64,000 bases of DNA, taken from the NCBI GenBank assembly GCA_965279115.1, contig OZ257137.1:5642001-5706000 (forward strand), given 5' to 3'. Positions 33,052 to 41,361 of the stretch are shown here, piece after piece (position 1 is the stretch's first letter; each line of letters begins with the position of its first letter). This DNA is from JAEUOS01 sp965279115. Lineage in GTDB: Bacteria > Pseudomonadota > Gammaproteobacteria > Burkholderiales > JAEUOS01. The notes beneath the pieces were generated by a model that searched no databases, had not been told where the DNA came from, and worked only from the letters and a program-made list of their open reading frames with translations. The position numbers and the translations under genes are program-made.

Positions 33052-35087
33052 CGCAAGCGGGTCCGGAGGGGGCGGCGGCGCGCGCGCAGGCCCTGCGCGC
33101 CGAACTTGAGCGACACATGCACGCCTATTACGTGCTTGATGCGCCCACCGTCCCCGACGCCGAATACGACCGTCTGTATCGCGAACTCGAAGCCATCGAG
33201 GAAGCCGATCCTTCGTTGCGTACACCCGACTCGCCCACGCAAAGGGTGGGCGGCAAGCCCCTCGATGGGTTCGCCCCGGTGCGCCATGTGGTGCCCATGC
33301 TCAGCATTCGCACCGAGCGCGACACCGGACCGACCGGCGCGGCAGGTTTCGACGAGCGGGTGCGCAAGGGCCTCGGACTGGAGACCACCGATCCTCCTGT
33401 GGAGTACGCCTGCGAACTCAAGTTCGATGGCCTGGCCGTCAACCTGCGCTATGAACATGGCGTCCTGGTGCAGGCCGCCACCCGCGGCGACGGCGAGACC
33501 GGCGAGGACGTCACGCAGAACGTGCGCACCATCAGGGCGGTTCCGCTGCGCCTGAACACCGCGCTACCCCCGCCGATCCTTGAAGTGCGCGGCGAAGCCT
33601 ACATGGCGCACCGAGATTTCGAGGCATACAACGCGCGCCAGCGCGAGCGCGGCCTGCCGGGGCTGGTGAATCCGCGCAATGGCGCCGCCGGCAGCATCCG
33701 CCAGCTCGACCCGGCACTGTGTGCCCAGCGGCCGTTGTCATTTTTCGCCTACGGGCTGGGACATGTCGAAGGCTGGGACCAGCCGCCCACCCACAGCGCG
33801 ACGCTCGACGCCCTGGCGGCGCTCGGTTTCCCGGTCAATGGCGACCGCGCCGTGGTGCTCGGTGCGGCGGGACTGGAAGCGTTTCATCGCAAGGTGGGCG
33901 CCGCGCGCGCCGGCCTGCCGTTCGACATCGACGGCGTGGTCTACAAGGTCAACGACTACGGCCTGCAGCGCCAGCTGGGCTTTGTCACCCGCGAGCCGCG
34001 CTTCGCGGTCGCACACAAGTTTCCCGCCCAGGAAGAGCTCACCGAGGTCGAGGACATCGAGGTGCAGGTCGGTCGCACCGGCGCCATCACGCCGGTGGCG
34101 CGCCTGAAACCGGTGTTCGTGGGCGGCGTCACCGTCACCAACGCCACCTTGCACAACGAAGACGAGGTGCATCGCAAGGACGTCTGGCGACGCGATACCG
34201 TGGTGGTGCGGCGCGCCGGTGACGTGATCCCGGAAGTGCTGATGGTTTCGCAGCCCGGGCCGCGCGAGGAGGGGGACTGGTTTCGCATGCCGGTGCGCTG
34301 CCCCGTATGCGCATCCGAGATCGTGCGCGAGGAAGACGAGGCCATCGCGCGTTGTTCCGGCGGGCTCTTCTGCGCCGCGCAGCGCAAGCAGGCGCTGTTG
34401 CATTTCGCCGGCCGGCGCGCGATGGATGTCGAGGGCCTGGGTGAAAAACTGGTGGACCAACTGGTCGACGCCGACGCTGTCCGCACTCCGGCGGACCTCT
34501 ACAAGCTGGGATTTTCCAGCCTGGTCGCGCTGGAGCGCATGGCCGAGAAATCCGCGCAAAACGTGCTGGCGGCGATCGAGAAGTCACGCAATACCACGCT
34601 GGCCCGTTTCATTTTTGCGCTGGGCATCCGCCATGTGGGCGAAGCCACGGCAAAGGACCTGGCGCGTCACTTCGGCGCCCTCGATCCGATCATGAATGCC
34701 GACGAGGCGCAACTGGTGGAAGTCAACGACGTCGGCCCGGTGGTGGCAGCCTCGATCGCGCGCTTTTTCCGCCAGCCGCACAATCGCGAGGTGGTGGAGC
34801 AACTGCGTGCCGGCGGGGTCCGCTGGGAAGAGGGAGCGCCTGCGCCGCGTGGCGGCAGCCTTGCCGGCAAGACCTTCGTCCTCACCGGCACCCTGCCATC
34901 AATGGCCCGCGAGGAAGCCAAGGAAATGCTCGAGGCACGCGGCGCAAAGGTCGCGGGTTCGGTGTCGAAGAAGACCGACTTTGTGGTCGCGGGCGCTGAA
35001 GCCGGCAGCAAGCTGGCACGCGCCCTTGAACTCGGGGTCGCGGTAATCGATGAAGACGGATTGAAGGCTTTACTGGAGCAAGCATGA
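33048..35087 (+). CDS. ligA: NAD-dependent DNA ligase
   Basis: A 679-residue LigA that seals nicks using NAD+. The order is: N-terminal Ia domain (HAYYVLDAPTVPDAEYDRLY), adenylation domain with catalytic Lys in CELKFDGLAVNLRY, OB fold, four-cysteine zinc finger (CPVC...CSGGLFC), helix-hairpin-helix region and C-terminal BRCT domain (LAGKTFVLTGTLPSM). Length is standard. It is coupled to zipA (ATGA at 33048) and to galU (ATGA at 35084). Confidence 0.98.
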   Translation: MTQAGPEGAAARAQALRAELERHMHAYYVLDAPTVPDAEYDRLYRELEAIEEADPSLRTPDSPTQRVGGKPLDGFAPVRHVVPMLSIRTERDTGPTGAAGFDERVRKGLGLETTDPPVEYACELKFDGLAVNLRYEHGVLVQAATRGDGETGEDVTQNVRTIRAVPLRLNTALPPPILEVRGEAYMAHRDFEAYNARQRERGLPGLVNPRNGAAGSIRQLDPALCAQRPLSFFAYGLGHVEGWDQPPTHSATLDALAALGFPVNGDRAVVLGAAGLEAFHRKVGAARAGLPFDIDGVVYKVNDYGLQRQLGFVTREPRFAVAHKFPAQEELTEVEDIEVQVGRTGAITPVARLKPVFVGGVTVTNATLHNEDEVHRKDVWRRDTVVVRRAGDVIPEVLMVSQPGPREEGDWFRMPVRCPVCASEIVREEDEAIARCSGGLFCAAQRKQALLHFAGRRAMDVEGLGEKLVDQLVDADAVRTPADLYKLGFSSLVALERMAEKSAQNVLAAIEKSRNTTLARFIFALGIRHVGEATAKDLARHFGALDPIMNADEAQLVEVNDVGPVVAASIARFFRQPHNREVVEQLRAGGVRWEEGAPAPRGGSLAGKTFVLTGTLPSMAREEAKEMLEARGAKVAGSVSKKTDFVVAGAEAGSKLARALELGVAVIDEDGLKALLEQA

Positions 35088-35953
35088 AAAAGATTCGCAA
35101 GGCGATTTTCCCCGTCGCGGGGCTGGGCACCCGCTTCCTGCCGGCCACCAAGGCCACGCCCAAGGAAATGCTGCCGATTGTCGACAAGCCGCTGATCCAG
35201 TTCGCGGTGGAGGAGGCCATCGAGGCCGGCCTCACCGACATGATTTTCGTCACCGGCCGCACCAAGCGCGCCATCGAGGACCATTTCGACAAGGCCTACG
35301 AGCTCGAAACCGAGCTGGTCGCCAAAAACAAGCACGACCTTCTGGAGGTGGTGCAAAGCGTGCTCCCGAAAGGCATCACCTGCGTGTACATCCGTCAGGC
35401 CGAGCCCTTGGGCCTCGGGCATGCGGTGGGGTGCGCGCGCGACGTGATCGATGACGAACCTTTCGCCGTGATCCTCGCCGACGACCTGATCGATGGCAAG
35501 CCGGGCGCGTTGAAGCAGATGGTCGAATGCGCGCATCGCCACAACGGCAGCGTGCTGGGCGTGGAGGACGTGCCGCGCGAGCGCACCCGGCAATACGGGA
35601 TTGTCAGCACCACGCCGGTGGAGGAACGCACCGAGCGCGTTTCGGCGATCGTCGAGAAGCCGGCACCGGCGGACGCGCCGTCCACACTGGCCGTGGTGGG
35701 GCGCTACATCCTTTCGCCGCGCATCTTCGACATGATCGAAAACGTCGTTCCGGGCGCGGGCGGCGAAATCCAGCTGACCGACGCCATCAGCGCGCTGCTG
35801 GGCGAGGAACCGGTGTTCGCGCACCGCTTCGCGGGCGTGCGCTATGACTGCGGCTCCAAGCTCGGCTACCTCAAGGCCACGGTGGATCTCGGCCGCAAGC
35901 ACCACGAGATCGGCCACGAATTCGACGCTTTCCTGAAGGGACTCCCGACATGA
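35084..35953 (+). CDS. galU: UTP-glucose-1-phosphate uridylyltransferase
   Basis: A 289-residue GalU, which makes UDP-glucose for exopolysaccharide, LPS and osmolyte synthesis. The nucleotidyltransferase signature is KAIFPVAGLGTRFLPATKA followed by PKEMLPIVDKPLIQ, with DDLIDG as the metal-binding region and GGEIQLTDAI near the C-terminus. Length is normal. The gene is overlapped by 4 bp at both ends, with ligA upstream and hpt downstream. Confidence 0.97.
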   Translation: MKKIRKAIFPVAGLGTRFLPATKATPKEMLPIVDKPLIQFAVEEAIEAGLTDMIFVTGRTKRAIEDHFDKAYELETELVAKNKHDLLEVVQSVLPKGITCVYIRQAEPLGLGHAVGCARDVIDDEPFAVILADDLIDGKPGALKQMVECAHRHNGSVLGVEDVPRERTRQYGIVSTTPVEERTERVSAIVEKPAPADAPSTLAVVGRYILSPRIFDMIENVVPGAGGEIQLTDAISALLGEEPVFAHRFAGVRYDCGSKLGYLKATVDLGRKHHEIGHEFDAFLKGLPT

Positions 35954-36501
35954 CCATGGACCTCGAAAAGGCCCGGAAAATACTCGCCGAATCCGACGTG
36001 CTGGTCGACGCAAAACAGTGCAGCGCCGCCACCACGCGCATGGCCGGCGAGATCACCGCCGCCATCGGCAACGAAGCGCCGCTGGTGCTGGCCGTGATGG
36101 GTGGAGCCACGGTGTTTGCCGGGCACCTGCTTTCGCAACTGGCCTTTCCGCTGGAATTCGACTACATCCACGTGTCGCGCTATGGCGACAAGACCCGTGG
36201 CGGCTCGCTCAAGTGGAAGGTGGAGCCCTCCAAGCAGGTCGAGGGACGTACCGTGCTGGTGCTCGACGACATCCTCGACGAAGGTGAAACCATGGCGGAG
36301 ATCCGCCGCAGGGTCCTCGAAATGGGCGCGACGCGATTTCTCTGTGCGGTGTTTTGCGAGAAAAAGATCGCCAAGGCCAAGCCCATCGCGGCCGATTTCG
36401 TCGGCATCACCGTGCCCGACCGCTATGTGTTCGGTTACGGCATGGATGTCTCCGGCCTGTGGCGCAACCTGCCGGCGGTGCATGCCGTGGCGGGCATGTA
36501 G
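35950..36501 (+). CDS. hpt: hypoxanthine-guanine phosphoribosyltransferase
   Basis: A 183-residue purine salvage enzyme converting hypoxanthine or guanine plus PRPP to IMP or GMP. The PRPP-binding motif is VLVLDDILDEGETM, and the flexible-loop and base regions are YIHVSRYGDKTRGG and VPDRYVFGYGMDVSGLWR. The start at 35950 overlaps the galU stop; an ATG two codons later is possible. The next gene is a methylthioinosine phosphorylase, whose product hypoxanthine is this enzyme's substrate, giving a two-step salvage route. Confidence 0.93.
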   Translation: MTMDLEKARKILAESDVLVDAKQCSAATTRMAGEITAAIGNEAPLVLAVMGGATVFAGHLLSQLAFPLEFDYIHVSRYGDKTRGGSLKWKVEPSKQVEGRTVLVLDDILDEGETMAEIRRRVLEMGATRFLCAVFCEKKIAKAKPIAADFVGITVPDRYVFGYGMDVSGLWRNLPAVHAVAGM

Positions 36502-36511
36502 GGGGGCGCGC

Positions 36512-37261
36512 ATGTTTGCGATATTCGGCGGCAGCGGGCTCACCAACCTGGCGACACTCACCCATATGCGCCGCGAATTGGTACGCACGCCCTATGGCGA
36601 ACCGTCCGGCCCGCTCACCTTCGGTACCCTGGCAGGGGTGGAGGCGGTATTCCTGCCGCGCCACGGCTACGGCCATACCATCCCGCCACACCTCATCAAC
36701 TACCGCGCCAACCTGTGGGCCCTGCGCGAGGCGGGCGTCGAGGGTGTGCTGGCGGTCACCTCGGTCGGCGGCATCCGCGATGCCTTCGGCCCTGGCGCGC
36801 TGGTCGTGCCTGACCAGATCATCGACTACACCTACGGTCGCGCACACACCTTTTTTGAAGGTCCGGAGTCGAGTATCGGCACCGCGGTTTCGCACATCGA
36901 TTTCACCTGGCCGTACGCGGAAAGCGTGCGCCAGCGACTGCTCGCGGCGGCGCAAAAGGCCGGCGAGCATGTGCATGAAGGTGGCGTGTACGGCGCCACC
37001 CAGGGGCCGCGCCTGGAAACCGCAGCCGAGATCCGCCGCATGGAACGTGACGGCTGCGATCTGGTCGGCATGACCGGCATGCCGGAGGCGGCGCTGGCGC
37101 GTGAACTGGGTCTCGACTACGCCTGCTTGTCGGTCGTGGTCAACCATGCGGCCGGCAAAGGCGACAGCGCACGGGCGATCACCCTCGACCACCTGGCGAA
37201 GGTGATGGATGGCGCCATGGCGCGGGTGCACCGCATTCTCGACGCGTTCGTGGCGCCATGA
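36512..37261 (+). CDS. S-methyl-5'-thioinosine / methylthioadenosine phosphorylase
   Basis: A 249-residue purine nucleoside phosphorylase-family enzyme. The phosphate loop is FGGSGL at the N-terminus, the ribose and phosphate site is LPRHGYGHTIPPHLINYRAN, and the active-site signature is DLVGMTGMPEAALAREL. The sequence around MTGMPEA and NHAAGKGDS resembles the Pseudomonas methylthioinosine phosphorylase more than MTA phosphorylases. With hpt directly upstream, the likely reaction is MTI to hypoxanthine plus 5-methylthioribose-1-phosphate. The MTA alternative remains open. Confidence 0.85.
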   Translation: MFAIFGGSGLTNLATLTHMRRELVRTPYGEPSGPLTFGTLAGVEAVFLPRHGYGHTIPPHLINYRANLWALREAGVEGVLAVTSVGGIRDAFGPGALVVPDQIIDYTYGRAHTFFEGPESSIGTAVSHIDFTWPYAESVRQRLLAAAQKAGEHVHEGGVYGATQGPRLETAAEIRRMERDGCDLVGMTGMPEAALARELGLDYACLSVVVNHAAGKGDSARAITLDHLAKVMDGAMARVHRILDAFVAP

Positions 37262-37794
37262 TCCGCCCCATACTCAAGATGGGCACACCGAGCCTGCTGC
37301 TGCCCTCCAGGGCGGTGGCGCAGTTCGACACGCCGGAACTGCATGCGCTGGTGGCCGACCTGGAAGACACCATGGCGGCGGCCGATGGCGCGGGCATCGC
37401 CGCGCCGCAGATCGGCGTGAACCTGCAGGTGGTGATATTCGGCACCGATGCGCCCAATCCGCGCTATCCGGAGGCGCCGGTGGTGCCGAAGACGGTGCTG
37501 GTCAATCCTGTGATCACGCCGCTGGGGAGTGACGAGGAAGACGGCTGGGAAGGCTGCCTGTCGGTGCCGGGCATGCGCGGCATGGTGCCGCGCGCGTTGC
37601 GCATCCGCTATTCCGGGTACGACCCGCAGGGCAGGCCTCTGGAACGCGAGGTCGAGGGCTTTCACGCGCGGGTGGTGCAGCATGAGTGCGACCACCTGTG
37701 GGGTATTCTGTATCCGATGCGCATTCGGGACATGAGCAAGTTCGGGTTCACGGCAGTGCTGTTTCCGGAACTCGGCGACAACAACGACGACTAG
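37258..37794 (+). CDS. def: peptide deformylase
   Basis: A 178-residue metalloenzyme that removes the N-formyl group from nascent proteins. All three motifs are intact: GIAAPQIG (motif 1), EGCLSVPG with the metal-ligand Cys (motif 2) and QHECDHLWG with the HExxH-type site (motif 3). It starts in an ATGA overlap with the phosphorylase gene. It is not next to fmt, so it may be an additional def copy in this genome; that is inference. Confidence 0.95.
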   Translation: MIRPILKMGTPSLLLPSRAVAQFDTPELHALVADLEDTMAAADGAGIAAPQIGVNLQVVIFGTDAPNPRYPEAPVVPKTVLVNPVITPLGSDEEDGWEGCLSVPGMRGMVPRALRIRYSGYDPQGRPLEREVEGFHARVVQHECDHLWGILYPMRIRDMSKFGFTAVLFPELGDNNDD

Positions 37795-37806
37795 AGGAGA
37801 CAAGCC

Positions 37807-38853
37807 ATGCGCTGGAAAAACCGACCGGAAGGTTCTACCTGGGGCGACTTCGGCCCCGACGACCAGATCGGCCGCGTCAACCTGCTGACCGCCGATCGGG
37901 TCAAGCGCGCGGCGAAGGAAATCCAGGAGGGGCAGTCGTTCTGCCTTTCGATCCCGCTCGATTATCCCGGCGGCAATGTGGTCAACCCGCGGCGCCTGCC
38001 GCCGCAGTTGAAGCCCACGCTGCGCGAAGGCAAGCCGGTGTTCAACTTCCCGTTCGAGCGCATGGACCGGCAGAACAGCGACATCGTCTCCGACGATCTG
38101 GTGATCATGTCGCTGCAGTACTCGACGCAATGGGATTCCTTCGCCCATGTGGGCTCCTGGTTCGACGCCGACGGCGACGGCAAGCCAGAGAAGGTCTACT
38201 ACAACGGCTACCGCGGCGACGAGGACATCTGCGGTCCGAAGCGCTACGACTCGCTCGCCGAAGGCGGCATGGAGCATGACTGCGGCGACCATGGCGGCGC
38301 CCGCCAGCTGGGCATCGAGAATTTCGCCGTCAAGGGTGTGCAGGGGCGTGGCGTGGTGGCCAACCTGCGCGCGCAGTATGGCGACGCCAAGACCGCGGTG
38401 GGCTACGACGAACTGATGCGCGTGTTCGAGGCCGACCGCGTCGGGGTGGAGGAGGGCGACATGCTGCTGCTCTACACCGGCTGGACCGACCTGTTGCTGG
38501 GCATGAACAAGCAACCCGACATGCAGGTGCTGGACAACGCCTGCTGTGGGCTGGACGGCCGTGACGACAAGCTGCTGAAGTGGATCTCCGATTCCGGCGT
38601 GGCCGCGCTGATCGCCGACAACTACGCGGTGGAAACCCATCCGGCCCGCGCGCAGGAAGGGCGGCGACCGGCGCTGCCCCTGCACAACCACTGCCTGTTC
38701 AAGCTCGGCATTCCGTTGGGCGAGATCTGGTGGCTCAAGGATCTGGCCGACTGGTTGCGTGCGCATCAGCGCAGCCGCTGCTTTCTGACCGCGCCGCCGC
38801 TGCGCCTGCCGGGGGCCGTAGGTTCACCGGCGACGCCGATCGCTACCGTCTGA
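37807..38853 (+). CDS. cyclase/kynurenine formamidase-like family protein
   Basis: A 348-residue protein of the cyclase (kynurenine formamidase-like) hydrolase superfamily. It has STQWDSFAHVGSWFD, a variant of the HxGTHxDxPxH metal site, and LPLHNHCLFKLGIPLGEIWWLKDLA, a typical C-terminal signature. Members hydrolyse amides or lactone-like rings of aromatic degradation intermediates; substrate unknown. AGGAGA lies 7 bases before the ATG. It follows def by 12 bp, so it may be cotranscribed with that run, although functionally it fits better with the downstream catabolic genes. Confidence 0.82.
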   Translation: MRWKNRPEGSTWGDFGPDDQIGRVNLLTADRVKRAAKEIQEGQSFCLSIPLDYPGGNVVNPRRLPPQLKPTLREGKPVFNFPFERMDRQNSDIVSDDLVIMSLQYSTQWDSFAHVGSWFDADGDGKPEKVYYNGYRGDEDICGPKRYDSLAEGGMEHDCGDHGGARQLGIENFAVKGVQGRGVVANLRAQYGDAKTAVGYDELMRVFEADRVGVEEGDMLLLYTGWTDLLLGMNKQPDMQVLDNACCGLDGRDDKLLKWISDSGVAALIADNYAVETHPARAQEGRRPALPLHNHCLFKLGIPLGEIWWLKDLADWLRAHQRSRCFLTAPPLRLPGAVGSPATPIATV

Positions 38854-38936
38854 AGCGCTACGATGTCGCCGGTCCGCGCTTGCGGGCCGGATGTGGCGTA
38901 TGCTGGGTCGACGTTGGCCAACCCTGAAAGAACGTC

Positions 38937-39068
38937 ATGACCCTATGTCCGATCGCCATCGTCGCGGGATGCAAGAAATGCCCCGCGTTTTCGGTATGCC
39001 CGCTCAAGACCGTGATCGGCGACATGCCCAAGGAAGACGCCGTGAAGGCAAAACCGAAGAAATCCTGA
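38937..39068 (+). CDS. 43-residue cysteine-rich protein
   Basis: A short frame encoding MTLCPIAIVAGCKKCPAFSV, then CPLKTVIGD and a lysine-rich tail ending in KPKKS. Four cysteines (residues 4, 12, 15 and 21) are compactly arranged as C-x7-C-x2-C-x5-C, suggesting a zinc or iron-sulfur site, with a soluble basic C-terminus. The ATG at 38937 has a purine-rich GAAAGAA upstream, and a strong terminator follows 25 bp after the stop, supporting an expressed mini-gene. Family not identified; I believe similar short proteins occur in other betaproteobacteria, but this needs a search. Confidence 0.6.
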   Translation: MTLCPIAIVAGCKKCPAFSVCPLKTVIGDMPKEDAVKAKPKKS

Positions 39069-39093
39069 CAGGCCGGTCCCTGCTGGAAAAGAC

Positions 39094-39129
39094 AAAACCC
39101 CCCGGCTTCGCGAGAAGCCGGGGGGTTTT
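39094..39129. terminator. strong bidirectional intrinsic terminator
   Basis: A perfect 16-bp stem, AAAACCCCCCGGCTTC paired with GAAGCCGGGGGGTTTT, with a GCGA tetraloop. T-rich tracts lie on both sides, CTTTTT on the plus strand and TGTCTTTT on the minus strand. It terminates the small Cys-rich gene from the left and the EF-hand gene from the right. Confidence 0.95.
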
Positions 39130-39148
39130 CTTTTTGCGACCTTGAAAC

Positions 39149-39586
39149 TTACTTCGCGGCCGGCGGGGTGGCCGGGGTTGCCGGCGCGGCAGGGGCTGCG
39201 CTCTTGTCAGCGCCGTGCATGTGCTTGTGCCCATCCTTGTGCTCACCCTTGTGCATGCCCTTGTGTTCGGCACGGGCAGTGCGCATTTCCTCGCGGGTAA
39301 GCTTGCCGTCCTTGTTGGCATCGAGCTTGTCGAAGTTGGCTGACAGGCCCTTCATCCCGGCGGCGTCGGCTTCGGCCTTGCTGATGGCACCGTCGCCATC
39401 CTTGTCGGCGGCCTTCATGCGCTCGGCACGCTTTTGCATGCGCTCGCCGCCTTTGCCGGCTTCACCTTTGGTGGCAGCGGGCGGGGTTGCGGCGGGTGTG
39501 GTGGTAGCAGCAGGTGCCTGGGCCAGGGCGAAGGCAGGGGCCAGGGCCACGGCGCTCACCAGGGCGATGTGTTTGAGGATGTTCAT
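39149..39586 (-). CDS. secreted EF-hand calcium-binding protein with His-rich tail
   Basis: A 145-residue protein. The signal peptide is MNILKHIALVSAVALAPAFALAQ. An Ala/Thr/Pro linker follows, then two canonical EF-hand loops (DKDGDGAISKAE and DANKDGKLTREE), and then a metal-ligand-rich stretch with repeated H-K-G/M-H units before a final Ala/Pro tail. It should bind Ca2+ in the periplasm and perhaps transition metals through the histidines. The start is the ATG at 39586, preceded by AGGAAA. Its specific role is unknown. It is divergent from the Tat-exported hydrolase gene. Confidence 0.88.
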   Translation of the reverse strand: MNILKHIALVSAVALAPAFALAQAPAATTTPAATPPAATKGEAGKGGERMQKRAERMKAADKDGDGAISKAEADAAGMKGLSANFDKLDANKDGKLTREEMRTARAEHKGMHKGEHKDGHKHMHGADKSAAPAAPATPATPPAAK

Positions 39587-39772
39587 TGTGTTTCCTTTCG
39601 CTGTTGGGCCCACGATACGGGGCTTGTACGCCGATTAACGACCAGCCCGCGCCGCGGTGCACCACGATTACAGGCCGTTACATTTGTGGCGCAATTCAGG
39701 CGCGGGCCCTGCCGACGGGGTGCGAGGTTAATATTCCGGGGTTTGCGACACCCAACCAGAGGAGCCAGGGCA

Positions 39773-40690
39773 ATGAGCGATTCGGCAGTCATGGAGCGGC
39801 GCGCGCCGCAGGGCATCACCCAGCTGGAGATCGACCAGCAGGTCTACGACCTTTACGACGAGTATTGCCACGGCGGCATGGACCGGCGTGAGTTCCTCGC
39901 CCGCGCCGCCTCGCTGGCGGTGGTAGGCGGCCTGGCGATGGCGCAGGCCCTGCTGCCGCGTTATGCGCAGGCGCAGACCATCTCGTTCACCGACAACCGC
40001 ATCAAGGCCAACTACGTCACCTATCCGTCGCCGGGCGGCAACTCCGGGACCATGCGCGGCTACCTGGTGCAACCGGCCGGAACTGGACCTTTTCCCGCGG
40101 TGCTGGTGATACACGAAAACCGCGGCCTGAACCCCTACATCGAGGACGTGGCGCGGCGCGCGGCGGTGGAGGGCTTCCTCGCCCTAGCGCCGGACGGCCT
40201 GTTCCCGGTGGGCGGCTACCCCGGCAATGACGACGACGGCCGCAGCCTGCAGGCCGGTCTCGACCAGGGCAAGCTGCGCGTGGACCTGGTCAACAGCGCG
40301 CGCTTCCTCAAGACCCACAAGCTTTCCACCGGCAAGCTGGGCGCAACCGGCTTCTGCTATGGCGGCGGCATCGTCAACTTCCTCGCAGCCACCCTTGGCG
40401 CGGAAATGCACGCCGGCGCACCGTACTACGGCGTGGCGGCCGGCACCGCCAGCGTGGCGCGCATCAAGGCGCCGCTGGTGTGCCACTTGGCGGAAAACGA
40501 CGAGCGCATCAATTCCACCTATCCGGCGTTCGAAACCGCGCTCAAGGCCGCCGGCGTGGCGCACCAGGTGCATACCTACCCGGGCACGCAGCATGGCTTT
40601 CACAACAACTCCACCCCGCGCTACAGCGAGGCGGCCGCCAAGCTGTCGTGGGAGCGCACCATCGCCCACTTCAAGAAGCACCTGGCCTGA
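39773..40690 (+). CDS. Tat-exported dienelactone hydrolase family protein
   Basis: A 305-residue alpha/beta hydrolase of the dienelactone hydrolase type. The nucleophile is the Cys in GATGFCYGGGIV, the acid is in LAENDERI, and the His is in GTQHGFHN. An unusual 36-residue leader precedes a twin-arginine signal (MDRREFLARAASLAVVGGL, cleavage near AQAQ), so the enzyme is exported folded. Related exported proteins are sometimes annotated carboxymethylenebutenolidase. The start ATG at 39773 has GGAG in reach. The GST gene follows 14 bp after its stop. Confidence 0.9.
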   Translation: MSDSAVMERRAPQGITQLEIDQQVYDLYDEYCHGGMDRREFLARAASLAVVGGLAMAQALLPRYAQAQTISFTDNRIKANYVTYPSPGGNSGTMRGYLVQPAGTGPFPAVLVIHENRGLNPYIEDVARRAAVEGFLALAPDGLFPVGGYPGNDDDGRSLQAGLDQGKLRVDLVNSARFLKTHKLSTGKLGATGFCYGGGIVNFLAATLGAEMHAGAPYYGVAAGTASVARIKAPLVCHLAENDERINSTYPAFETALKAAGVAHQVHTYPGTQHGFHNNSTPRYSEAAAKLSWERTIAHFKKHLA

Positions 40691-40704
40691 CCGCGCTCGA
40701 ACCG

Positions 40705-41349
40705 ATGATCCGGCTGCACTACTTTCCCGGCAACGCCAGCCTGATTGCGCATATCCTGCTGGAGGAGATGGGCGAGAAGTTCGAGCTGCTTCTGGTCGAC
40801 CGCGACGCCGGCGCGCATCGCGCTGGCGAGTACCTGAAGCTCAACCCCAATGGCCAGATCCCGGTGCTGGTCGATGGCGACCTGGTGCTGTATGAAACCG
40901 CCGCCATCTGCCTGCACCTGGCCGAGACCCACCCGGCGGCCGGCATGGCGCCCGTCGCCGCCGTCGAGCGGGCGCATTTCCACAAATGGCTGATGTGGCT
41001 CACCAACACACTGCAGGCCACGCTGATGCTGTATTTCTACCCGGAGCGCTGGGTTGACGATGGCAATGCCGAAGGTGCCGCGCAATTGAAGACGCATGCC
41101 GAGGCCAAGGTGGGGGCGATGCTCGAAATCCTCGACGCGCACCTGGCCGGCCAAGGTGGGCGGTGGATGATGGGTGAGCAGTACAGCATGCTCGATCCGT
41201 ACGCGCTGGTGCTGTGCCGCTGGACCCGCGGCTTTGTGCGGCCGGCGCGCAACCTGCCGCATCTGGGTTCTTACTTGCAGCGGGTGCTGGCCCGGCCCGC
41301 AGTCGCACGCGCGTTCGCCAAGGAGAAACTGGCGGCCCCGCTGGTTTGA
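40705..41349 (+). CDS. glutathione S-transferase family protein
   Basis: A 214-residue GST. The N-terminal thioredoxin fold begins MIRLHYFPGNASLIAHILLEE, and the glutathione-binding cis-proline region is NGQIPVLVDGDLVLYETAAICLHL. The helical C-terminal domain has SMLDPYALVLCRW with the family N-cap aspartate. Substrate is unknown; bacterial GSTs often handle electrophilic intermediates of aromatic degradation. It lies 12 bp before the Bug gene at 41362, so it probably belongs to the same transcription unit as the catabolic cluster. Confidence 0.92.
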   Translation: MIRLHYFPGNASLIAHILLEEMGEKFELLLVDRDAGAHRAGEYLKLNPNGQIPVLVDGDLVLYETAAICLHLAETHPAAGMAPVAAVERAHFHKWLMWLTNTLQATLMLYFYPERWVDDGNAEGAAQLKTHAEAKVGAMLEILDAHLAGQGGRWMMGEQYSMLDPYALVLCRWTRGFVRPARNLPHLGSYLQRVLARPAVARAFAKEKLAAPLV

Positions 41350-41361
41350 AGGGAGACAAAA

